A stretch of DNA of 64,000 nt from Pseudomonas shirazensis. Its GTDB lineage: Bacteria > Pseudomonadota > Gammaproteobacteria > Pseudomonadales > Pseudomonadaceae. The translations under genes were made by a program, and so were the position numbers. The notes beneath the pieces were generated by a model. That model saw only the letters and a program-made list of their open reading frames with translations, was not told the origin of the DNA and did not search any database. The stretch covers positions 1,129,001-1,193,000 of the forward strand of contig NZ_JABWRD020000001.1 of assembly GCF_014268785.2 (NCBI RefSeq), given 5' to 3'. This document shows, in pieces, positions 28,447-35,210 of this stretch; the stretch's first letter is position 1; each line of letters begins with the position of its first letter.

Positions 28447-30021
28447 CTATTCAAACCGAGCCATAGCTTTATAAAGCAGAAGGTCCAATGGCATGTAGAA
28501 CAGGTGGACCATGAGTAACATGATAGCCACCAGTGCCAGTGCAGCAAGCACCGCCAGTACTCGCCAGCGCCTGCGTTTGGCCAGTTCAGCCTGGGTGGCG
28601 ATGAACGGCACCGCAACCAGTACCCGCTTGCCGACCACGCTTTCCAGTGCGCCGACACCGCGCACGCGCTGGTTGAGCATTTCCATCAGCATCACCAGTG
28701 CCGCGCCGCCAGCCGGTGCCAGTACCGCGCCGAGGGCGACGATCTTCTTGCGGTTGGGCTTGACTGGTTTTTCCGGCAACAGCGGCGGCTCAAGCAGGAC
28801 AAAGCGCTCGGCCTTGTTTTCCTGCTCCAGGCTTTCGGTGATTTTTGCGCCCATTTCCTTGGCGCGGATTTCCTCGTACTTCTTGCGTGCGTTGTCGTGG
28901 TCGCGCATCAGCGTGACCAAGCCGCGTTCGACCTGCGGCGCCTCGAGAATCTCCGCCTCGTAGCCTTCGATCTTGGCCGAGAGCTGACGCTTTTGCTCAA
29001 CCAACGAGGCGATGCGCTGTTGCGCGGCGCCGATTTTGGTACGGGCGCGGGCAACCTCGAGGCTGACGCCCGAAGACGCTTTAGGACCGCCACCTGCCGC
29101 CTGCAGCGCGTCGATCTTGCGTTTGACGGCAATCACATCGGGGTGGGCTTCGGTGTACGTGGTCAGCAGGCGAGCGTATTCAGCCTTGAGGCTGGGCAGA
29201 TCCTGCGGCAAGTCAGCTGCACCGCCGCGGCTGCCATCGGCTTTGCTGGTGACACCGGCGTTGGCGGCAGACAGCTCGACTTCAAGGTAGCGCAGCTCTT
29301 CCTGAGCGGCCTTGTAGTCACGATCGATCTCGCGGAATTCAAGCTCGGCGCGGGACAACATGCTCATGCGCAACGCCTGGTTCTCGGGCAAGGTGTTGGC
29401 GTGTGCCTGTTTGAAGTCAGCCAGCTGATTTTCCAGGGTGGCCAGTTCAGCGCCCAGCTTGTTTGCCTCCTGGGTAAGGAATTCGGTAGTTTCAGTGGCG
29501 CGCTCGGTGCGCTGCTTGACGTTTTCATTGAGGAACAGCGTGACCAGCTCGTTGGCGACTTCCTGAGCCACCTCGGGACGCTTGTGCTCGAAGGACACGT
29601 TGAAGGCTACAGTGGTTTCACCGCGGCCTTTGACGAAGGTGCTAAGGGTGTTGACCACGATCGTGTTGCGCATCTGATCGATCTTGTCCGACTCGCTGAA
29701 CTGGCGGCCCTTGTCGGCAAACAATTGGTACTTGTCGATGATCCGCAGCAGATTGTCGCGGGTCATCACTCGCTGGCGAATCACCTCGATGCGCTCATCG
29801 GCGAAGCTACTGTTGTTGGCCGAGACCAGTTCGGGCGAGATCTGCTGCGACTCGACCAGAATGGTGCCGGTCGACTGATACAACGGTGGCACGCTCAGCG
29901 CGACCGCCACGCTGATGGCCAGAATGACCACGATGGTCACCCCGAGCAGCAGCGCACGGTCCTTGATGATGGCGATGTAATCCTTGAGGGACAGCTCGTA
30001 TTCAGACTTCATAGTGGCCAC
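28447..30021 (-). CDS. Wzz/GumC-type polysaccharide co-polymerase without kinase domain
   Basis: A 524-residue inner-membrane protein. TM1 is near residues 25-48 (LLLGVTIVVILAISVAVALS), followed by the Wzz domain (YQSTGTILVESQQISPELVS), a long coiled-coil periplasmic region (about 150-380) and the PPLLPEKPVKPNRKKIVALG proline-rich motif before TM2. An additional hydrophobic segment (VLAVLAALALVAIMLLMVHL) ends the protein. It should control chain length and bridge the periplasm to the Wza-like protein. The kinase normally fused here is encoded by the next gene. Its start lies 11 nt after the barrel gene. Confidence 0.88.
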   Translation of the reverse strand: MATMKSEYELSLKDYIAIIKDRALLLGVTIVVILAISVAVALSVPPLYQSTGTILVESQQISPELVSANNSSFADERIEVIRQRVMTRDNLLRIIDKYQLFADKGRQFSESDKIDQMRNTIVVNTLSTFVKGRGETTVAFNVSFEHKRPEVAQEVANELVTLFLNENVKQRTERATETTEFLTQEANKLGAELATLENQLADFKQAHANTLPENQALRMSMLSRAELEFREIDRDYKAAQEELRYLEVELSAANAGVTSKADGSRGGAADLPQDLPSLKAEYARLLTTYTEAHPDVIAVKRKIDALQAAGGGPKASSGVSLEVARARTKIGAAQQRIASLVEQKRQLSAKIEGYEAEILEAPQVERGLVTLMRDHDNARKKYEEIRAKEMGAKITESLEQENKAERFVLLEPPLLPEKPVKPNRKKIVALGAVLAPAGGAALVMLMEMLNQRVRGVGALESVVGKRVLVAVPFIATQAELAKRRRWRVLAVLAALALVAIMLLMVHLFYMPLDLLLYKAMARFE

Positions 30022-30032
30022 CAGGCTGAACG

Positions 30033-31178
30033 TCAGAGATCGGGGATTCGGTAAGTGAGGGTCAGGCCGACAATGGTGCCAACGGCGTCACCCAGGTCGT
30101 TCTGCTTGCGCTCGCGGTGCATCAAGGACAAGCGCACGTCCCAGAACTGCGAAAGCTCCCGGCTGGCCCACACGCCGTAGGTCTGCAAGGTATTCGGGGT
30201 CTGGCCCTTGCTGTCTTGCCAGGCCGCGTCGACGCCGACCCGAGTCAGCTCATCGACGGCATAACTCCAGCTACCGCGCACGGCGTCGACTTCGGCAAAG
30301 CCGCCCTCGGCACTGGCCACCGTGCTGCGTTCGGCAGTCAACGTGGCGTCGTGCCGTTCGCCGTTGTAGCGCAGCGATGCACCGCCTTCCCCGCGGCGCC
30401 CGCCGCCATCACCAGAGACCTGGTTGACGCCTGCCCGCAGGGTGCCCTCGAGCCGCTCGGAGAACTGGTACTTGACCCCGACCACCGGCGCGTAGCTGTT
30501 GGAGGCGCTGGCGGTGGTATCATCGTCAGGCTCGTAGCGTCTGGCGGTGATGCCGGTGAAGAACTGGGTCTGCGCACTCCAGGCGTAGGTCAGGGTCAGT
30601 TCGCTGGCCAGTTCGTCGTAGCCGGTAAGCGTGTTGATGTCGTAGCGGGCCCGGTTGTAGGTAGTTTCGTTTTCCAAGGTGGTCCGCTCGGTCAGCGCGC
30701 GGTTCCAGTTGCCGATCAGCGAATACAGCTTCTGGGTGCCGTCAGTGGTGACCACACCGGTTTCAAGCACTGTGCCGGAAAGTGTCGAGCTTTCGCTGTA
30801 CAGGCCGCGCAAGCCAAAACCACCGGTTTCGGTCTCACGTTGCCAGCCAATACTCAGATTAGGGTCTTCGCGGTCATCGACCACCGACTTGTCGGATGAG
30901 CGCAGCACCGTCAGGCCCAGGCCGAAGCGCAGCTCATCGCGATCGTATTTGCCGACCAGGCTGTAATTGGGCGCAATGATGGTGCGCACCACGCTTTGCT
31001 CCTGGGAGCTGAGCAATAACGGGTTGCTGTCGTATTCGACAGTGCTGGGCAATGTTGCCGAAGACTGCCAGACGGCAGCGTGGACCGAGGCCGAGTACGG
31101 CAACATGCAGATTGCCGTTACAACACCTGTTGCGCGAAGCAGCGGCACGGTCGATTTTGCGCTAACCAGCCCGCTCAA
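30033..31178 (-). CDS. Outer-membrane beta-barrel protein of the exopolysaccharide locus (candidate Wzp-type porin)
   Basis: A 381-residue protein with a signal peptide ending SASVHA and a body made almost wholly of alternating amphipathic strands (YDRDELRFGLGLTVL, TTLENETTYNRARYDINTL, SELTLTYAWSAQTQFFTGIT), ending LTLTYRIPDL, a beta-barrel C-terminus with hydrophobic last residue. Roughly 16-18 strands can be counted by eye. Translation appears to begin at a TTG (31178) that overlaps the Wza stop (TTGA); a GTG ten codons in is the alternative. Its place directly after a short Wza suggests it forms the outer-membrane pore for the polymer, as proposed for systems whose Wza lacks the membrane-spanning domain. 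Confidence 0.8.
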   Translation of the reverse strand: MSGLVSAKSTVPLLRATGVVTAICMLPYSASVHAAVWQSSATLPSTVEYDSNPLLLSSQEQSVVRTIIAPNYSLVGKYDRDELRFGLGLTVLRSSDKSVVDDREDPNLSIGWQRETETGGFGLRGLYSESSTLSGTVLETGVVTTDGTQKLYSLIGNWNRALTERTTLENETTYNRARYDINTLTGYDELASELTLTYAWSAQTQFFTGITARRYEPDDDTTASASNSYAPVVGVKYQFSERLEGTLRAGVNQVSGDGGGRRGEGGASLRYNGERHDATLTAERSTVASAEGGFAEVDAVRGSWSYAVDELTRVGVDAAWQDSKGQTPNTLQTYGVWASRELSQFWDVRLSLMHRERKQNDLGDAVGTIVGLTLTYRIPDL

Positions 31179-31732
31179 GGGACGACCAGCGTATCGCCAG
31201 CCTGAAGTTGGATATTGGTGGACAGATCACGCCCCGAAACCAAATCCTTGTAACGCACCGGCAAGACCCGCTCGGTATTGCCGATACGGCGGATTACCTT
31301 GATCGCGCTTTCATCGGCGAATTTGTCCAGGCCGCCAGACATACTCAAGGCCTGCAGCACCGCTGTCGGCCCAGACATCTGCACCGGGCCAGGTTTCATC
31401 ACCTTGCCTTGCACATAGACCAGGTTGCCGTTGACCTCAGTTACCACGACGCTGACGTTTGGGTCTGGCATGTACTTTTCGAGTTGGCGGGCGACACGGC
31501 TTGCCGCCGTGGTGACATCCAACCCAGCGACATCAACCCGGCCTGCCAGCGGGAAAGTGATGCTGCCGTCGGGCAGCACTTTGGTTTCCTGGCGCAGGCT
31601 GTTATCGCCCCACACCGAAACAGTGACCTTGTCGCCCGGACTTAGCAGATAAGGCGAACTCTTTTCATCGGCACTGACCGTACCGGACCAGACCGCAAGC
31701 ACGCAGACCAGTGAACCTAACAAACGCACCAT
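31175..31732 (-). CDS. Short Wza-type polysaccharide export (OPX) protein
   Basis: A 185-residue periplasmic protein with signal peptide MVRLLGSLVCVLAVWSGTVS (cleavage near VSA). The Poly_export domain is YLLSPGDKVTVSVWGDNSLR with VLPDGSITFPLAGRVDVAGL, and one SLBB domain includes VQGKVMKPGPVQMSG and LSMSGGLDKFA. The chain stops right after GDTLVVP, so it lacks the C-terminal helix that forms the outer-membrane ring in E. coli Wza. It also lacks a lipobox, so it is probably not a lipoprotein. It would need the adjacent beta-barrel to cross the outer membrane. It has its own promoter-like sequence about 170 nt upstream. Confidence 0.9.
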   Translation of the reverse strand: MVRLLGSLVCVLAVWSGTVSADEKSSPYLLSPGDKVTVSVWGDNSLRQETKVLPDGSITFPLAGRVDVAGLDVTTAASRVARQLEKYMPDPNVSVVVTEVNGNLVYVQGKVMKPGPVQMSGPTAVLQALSMSGGLDKFADESAIKVIRRIGNTERVLPVRYKDLVSGRDLSTNIQLQAGDTLVVP

Positions 31733-31900
31733 GGGGTCCCTCCGGCCAGGCGGCCGTCAAAAGAGCACTGAATGAGAACTACGCACAACCTCTCGCTCTA
31801 CTGCAAAGCTGCATTGCCACCGCTGCAGCGGCTCAGCGGTGCTTTACGGTTTGCCGCCATGCCCTGTCAATCACCCGGCGTTAGCGCTACTGGCATCTGG

Positions 31901-31928
31901 AATATAGCTAGGCTTTGAGAATTGACAA
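31901..31928 (-). promoter_or_regulatory. Sigma70-like promoter of the wza-barrel-wzz-kinase operon
   Basis: On the minus strand TTGTCA and TATATT are separated by 16 nt, a good match to sigma70 elements. Transcription would start near 31894 and give an untranslated leader of about 160 nt before the Wza ATG. GTCAAT/ATTGAC half-sites overlap the -35 box (31921-31926) and recur at 31866-31871; such sequences are half of the FleQ consensus, but no full site is present. The remainder of 31733-32020 shows nothing else I can support. Confidence 0.5.
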
Positions 31929-32020
31929 GCCGCTCCTAGCCAACCCTGCTGCGCTATCTTGATCGATCAGACCTAGCGCCCACCCACACAATTGAAAACC
32001 AGGCAAACGCTTGAAGCCGA

Positions 32021-32197
32021 TCAGATTTTTCTTCTATTGGCGACGGCGACAAAACCCACAACTGCAAACGCAAACAACCATGCCGCTGTCGTCAGCGGGA
32101 TGACACTGTTCTGGCTTACATATGAATCAGCGGCACGGGCAGCACCGCTTAACAGCACCAGCAGGAAAATCGATTTGATAAACAGGGTCGAACGCAT
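32021..32197 (-). CDS. 58-residue secreted microprotein with a CTERM-like sorting tail
   Basis: I found this ORF by reading the minus strand. GGAGG lies 8-12 nt before the ATG, a near-perfect ribosome site. Residues 1-22 form a signal peptide (MRSTLFIKSIFLLVLLSGAA then RA). After only about 11 residues (ADSYVSQNSVI), the C-terminus is PLTTAAWLFAFAVVGFVAVA then NRRKI. That tripartite tail, a short Pro motif, a hydrophobic helix and a basic end, looks like the PEP-CTERM/VPLPA-CTERM exosortase signals of polysaccharide-producing Gram-negatives. Almost nothing lies between signal and tail. No exosortase gene is in the window. It is encoded just upstream of wza in the same direction. Alternative reading: a small two-helix membrane protein unrelated to sorting. 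Confidence 0.7.
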   Translation of the reverse strand: MRSTLFIKSIFLLVLLSGAARAADSYVSQNSVIPLTTAAWLFAFAVVGFVAVANRRKI

Positions 32198-32642
32198 AAT
32201 CCCCTCCAGAAAGAGGACAAACAGATGAGTTGGGTGCAGATCGCATGAGGTGTTGAAATGAGCTTATGGGCACAATGATATTACGTCAATGATCCGACAC
32301 CATAATAAAACTCAATCGGGGGGCACTGTTTTCGTCAAAAACACGACAACTGAAATATGCTGTTTTAGCAAATCAGATAACAACGGTTAAAAGCGCCGAT
32401 ATTCGCTAATCTTCGCGGTACAAGCGGGTCCTAATGCCTGCTGAAACGCGAACATTTCGCGTCAACGGACCATTGAGCAGGCGCAAATCAGATTATAATT
32501 GGTTAGCAAACGCGATGCGGTTATTCCGCTTGGCGATATATATCCTCGGCAGGTGTTTCATAAACGAGAAGGCAATCTAATCAATTGCATTTAACACGTG
32601 CCAACTAGGCATCCACTTGCACAGTTGCCAGGCAATTGGGTA
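32198..32642. promoter_or_regulatory. AT-rich 445-nt intergenic region upstream of the microprotein gene
   Basis: No gene is visible here; base composition is clearly more AT-rich than the rest of the locus. A possible minus-strand promoter is TTGACG (32284-32289), 17 nt, TAAGCT (32261-32266), with a weak -10. A 17-bp palindrome lies at 32446-32462. The length and composition suggest a regulated control region for block 3 rather than spacer, but no regulator can be assigned. Confidence 0.5.
32446..32462. promoter_or_regulatory. Perfect 17-bp palindrome, candidate operator
   Basis: ACGCGAA-CAT-TTCGCGT is a perfect 7-bp inverted repeat with a 3-nt centre. It sits about 250 nt upstream of the microprotein ATG and 180 nt downstream of the GT61 stop codon. 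The short spacer suits a dimeric helix-turn-helix repressor better than a transcription terminator, and no T tract follows. Confidence 0.45.
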
Positions 32643-33761
32643 TTAGCCTGCTGGCAGCAGATCCAGAGTTCGGTCGAGTTCATCCCTATCGATAATAAAG
32701 CCGTCACCTTCTGGCTGACCGACGACAAACGCGAAATGTTGCCCATCGCGATCAGCCAAGTATTTGTAATAACTGACAAAACGGTTGGGCGGTTGAAGGG
32801 TCAGAATGGTCCCGCCCTCTCGCAATACGTTGACGCCATGGACCAGCTGGCTGCCTTCGACACCCGCAACAATCCTGGCACCCGCGCATGCCGCCACAAT
32901 GGTGGGCACATCGTTGCGCAGCGGGTCGATGACGCGAAAGCCATACTGCGTGCGCAGGTGCTCGGCAATCGCCAGTTCGTTGCGCAGCAGGCGCAGCTCG
33001 CCAGCGCCGCCGCGCAGCAAGAACACACCTGGATGCGGCGCGTGGCTGACATGGGATAGCAACTTGTCGCCCATGGCGCGATAGCGCGCATGCCGGCTGC
33101 GGTTGTGGCTCTGGTCATCGAATAGGACCAACTCGCGGAAGAAGGCCGTGTGCAGGCGCAGCGGGTTCATCCCCAGCCAGGCTTCATAGGGCGGCGCCTG
33201 AGTGAACAGCGGTAAGCGTGCTGAGGGCGCAGTCGTTACCGGCACTCCCTCATCGCATGCCAGCGCATAGGTCACGCAGTCTTCCATCAGCCAGGTGCCA
33301 AACCACGAATTGCCATTCTGCGTGCAGTAGATCGCTGCGCGCTCGATCTCGTGCTCCACCGCGATCCCGGGAAGCGTCCGCGGCTTGGCCGACAGCCATA
33401 GGCTGGCGTTGTCCTTGTACAGAACGCCATCAATAAGCCAGACATCCTTGAGCAAATAGCCCCGGGTGGGGCCATGATCGACCTGGATGTCGCCGGCCAT
33501 GGTCGGGCCGGGATGCACATAGGGGAAAAAACGCGCCTCCCAGCCGGTTACCCGCTGCATTTGATCAGGCAGGTAAATTGCCGGTGGCGTGATAGTGCGC
33601 TCACCCGGGGCGATGTCCCAGCTCTTTACCGCAAGGCTCTGCAGGGATCTGGCAGCTGACCGCGCCAACTTTTGCCGGGCAATGTTCCGATATGCGGCAA
33701 GCGTCCAGGTGTGCTGGCGCGAGGCTGGCTGGCCACTGAAATTCGAGATATTGCTTGGCAT
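32643..33761 (-). CDS. GT61-family (DUF563) glycosyltransferase
   Basis: A 372-residue protein starting at the ATG at 33761 (MPSNISNFSGQ), which has GGAGGAGG about 6 nt upstream; the longer frame to 33776 lacks support. C-terminal motifs fit DUF563/GT61: LLRGGAGELRLLRNELAIAE, FRVIDPLRNDVPTIVAACAG and IVAGVEGSQLVHGVNVLREG, where G-x-E-G-S is typical of the family. The middle holds HPGPTMAGDIQVDHGPTRGY. GT61 enzymes in bacterial capsule loci are inverting transferases of various sugars. It lies 82 nt after the GNAT gene and may add a side sugar or act in a related surface glycan. Confidence 0.75.
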   Translation of the reverse strand: MPSNISNFSGQPASRQHTWTLAAYRNIARQKLARSAARSLQSLAVKSWDIAPGERTITPPAIYLPDQMQRVTGWEARFFPYVHPGPTMAGDIQVDHGPTRGYLLKDVWLIDGVLYKDNASLWLSAKPRTLPGIAVEHEIERAAIYCTQNGNSWFGTWLMEDCVTYALACDEGVPVTTAPSARLPLFTQAPPYEAWLGMNPLRLHTAFFRELVLFDDQSHNRSRHARYRAMGDKLLSHVSHAPHPGVFLLRGGAGELRLLRNELAIAEHLRTQYGFRVIDPLRNDVPTIVAACAGARIVAGVEGSQLVHGVNVLREGGTILTLQPPNRFVSYYKYLADRDGQHFAFVVGQPEGDGFIIDRDELDRTLDLLPAG

Positions 33762-33843
33762 AAAGCCTCCTCCCACAGGACGGGTTCAACACAGGTCGGT
33801 TCAACACAGGGGCGGCGCGCCAATTCGTCCTGACTAGCGGCCG

Positions 33844-34998
33844 CTAGGTGGACACAACCCGCTCCATCGTGGGGGGCGATTGCAAGCTGGCATAGCGGCT
33901 GCGCAGGGTCTGCAAAAACCCTTCGCCGTGGCCGTGGCCGCCGTACAGGTAGATCTTGTGCAGCCCGCCGAACACCATCTCGTGGTAGCGGCTAGCGACC
34001 TCGTCATCACTGGGTCCGTCGGGCAGTCCCAGGTGCAGCGTCAATTTGTTGCCCTCGACCGCGAACAGGGGCGTATCCCAGAGAAACTGTGCGGCTCCCG
34101 TCTTGGGCAAGCGCACAAACATATAGGCATGGTTACCCAGCGAATCGACATCCCCGCCCCGCCGCCGCTTCCACTTGAGCAAGCCATCATCCGGACGCGC
34201 CAGGCACAAGCCAATGTCGTAATAGTCATAACCATTGGCCAAGGCCCACTCGAGGGCCATGTAGGTGGTAATGGAATTGACCTCACGCAGCTTCTTGGCA
34301 TCGCTGAATATCGCTTCGCAGTAACCAAAGCGCAGGGTGCTCCAGTAGCGCTTGCCACCGCGGGTGATCTCGCAGCCGAGGTGACAGGCGACCACTTCAT
34401 CGCCCAGCGTGATCAGGTCCAGACGGCCAACACCCTTGGCGATGCGAAACACCTCTTCAGTGGCGAACTGGGCAGCATGTATACCCTGGCGAGCGGTGGC
34501 GTACGGACGCAACAGCTCACGGTCAGCCATGGCGATCTCAGCGTCATCGAGCGTCTGGCGCATCTGGTACAGCGGCCGGTGCTTGCGAATGCTGCGGCGC
34601 AGTTCGCTGTCGTAGCGGGCGGTGATGTCTTCCAGGGGACGACCCAGCGGCACCACGGCGCTCAGATAATGCGGCACCGACAACGCGCCGCTGGTGGGCA
34701 TTTCGCTGATCACCACGGTTTGATCGGCGCCACCTGACGGCGCCACCGCGTAAGTTTCGGCGACCGCGGCCTGGCCCTTGCCGGCGATCAACAACTTGGC
34801 CATTTCGCGCTGCTGCTTTCTGCCGATGTAGAGGATCTGATAAGGGCTCTCTTGCTTGAGCCGAAAGCGGCTGACTTCCCAGCGCCAGACACAGGCACGA
34901 CTGAGCACATCACGTAACCGATTTGAGACATGCCGCATCTCGTAGCGCATCGAGGGAGAGATGAATTTTCGAGCAACTGCCTGCAGGTTCTCTTTCAT
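33844..34998 (-). CDS. GNAT-fold acyltransferase of the BioF2/CelD-like type
   Basis: About 384 residues from the ATG at 34998 (MKENLQAVARKFISPSMRYE). The central part, SELRRSIRKHRPLYQMRQTL, followed by KRYWSTLRFGYCEAIFSDAK and VNSITTYMALEWALANGYDY then YDIGLCLARPDDGLLKWKRR, resembles the BioF2-like/CelD acetyltransferase group often found in cellulose and exopolysaccharide loci. The start is uncertain: in-frame ATGs at 35028 and 35052 and a GTG at 35115 exist, none with a strong ribosome site, and the extra N-terminal codons are AT-rich and promoter-like. It may acylate a polymer sugar or a lipid, but the substrate is unknown. Confidence 0.65.
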   Translation of the reverse strand: MKENLQAVARKFISPSMRYEMRHVSNRLRDVLSRACVWRWEVSRFRLKQESPYQILYIGRKQQREMAKLLIAGKGQAAVAETYAVAPSGGADQTVVISEMPTSGALSVPHYLSAVVPLGRPLEDITARYDSELRRSIRKHRPLYQMRQTLDDAEIAMADRELLRPYATARQGIHAAQFATEEVFRIAKGVGRLDLITLGDEVVACHLGCEITRGGKRYWSTLRFGYCEAIFSDAKKLREVNSITTYMALEWALANGYDYYDIGLCLARPDDGLLKWKRRRGGDVDSLGNHAYMFVRLPKTGAAQFLWDTPLFAVEGNKLTLHLGLPDGPSDDEVASRYHEMVFGGLHKIYLYGGHGHGEGFLQTLRSRYASLQSPPTMERVVST

Positions 34999-35210
34999 GT
35001 CTTCTTCAATGTCCTTGGCAAAAGCCATCCAGGCAAAACGCAGGGTCATCATCAACGCGCAGGAAGACGCGCTTAACTTATTGAAAGTTAATGCAATAGC
35101 TGTATGACTTCGCACTCATAATTGGTAACAATTAAAGATGCAAGGTAGCCCCTTTGCAAGCGGCATTTTGACAGCATGGCGCATGCTTTTATGGCGTCAA
35201 ATTTTATCTT

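Noticed and set aside
31992..32228. A 78-codon plus-strand ORF in the gap upstream of wza
   Set aside because: It is the antisense of the microprotein at 32021-32197, has no ribosome site, and its peptide lacks any recognisable pattern; the minus-strand frame has both.
32461..32477. A possible FleQ site (GTCAAC-N5-ATTGAG)
   Set aside because: The consensus as I know it is GTCAAT-N2-ATTGAC; the spacer is 5 nt and both arms have mismatches. Other GTCAAT words nearby are only half-sites.
32586..32604. A possible sigma54 site on the minus strand (TTGGCACG followed by TGCA)
   Set aside because: GG and GC are 12 nt apart rather than the required 10, so the spacing rules it out.
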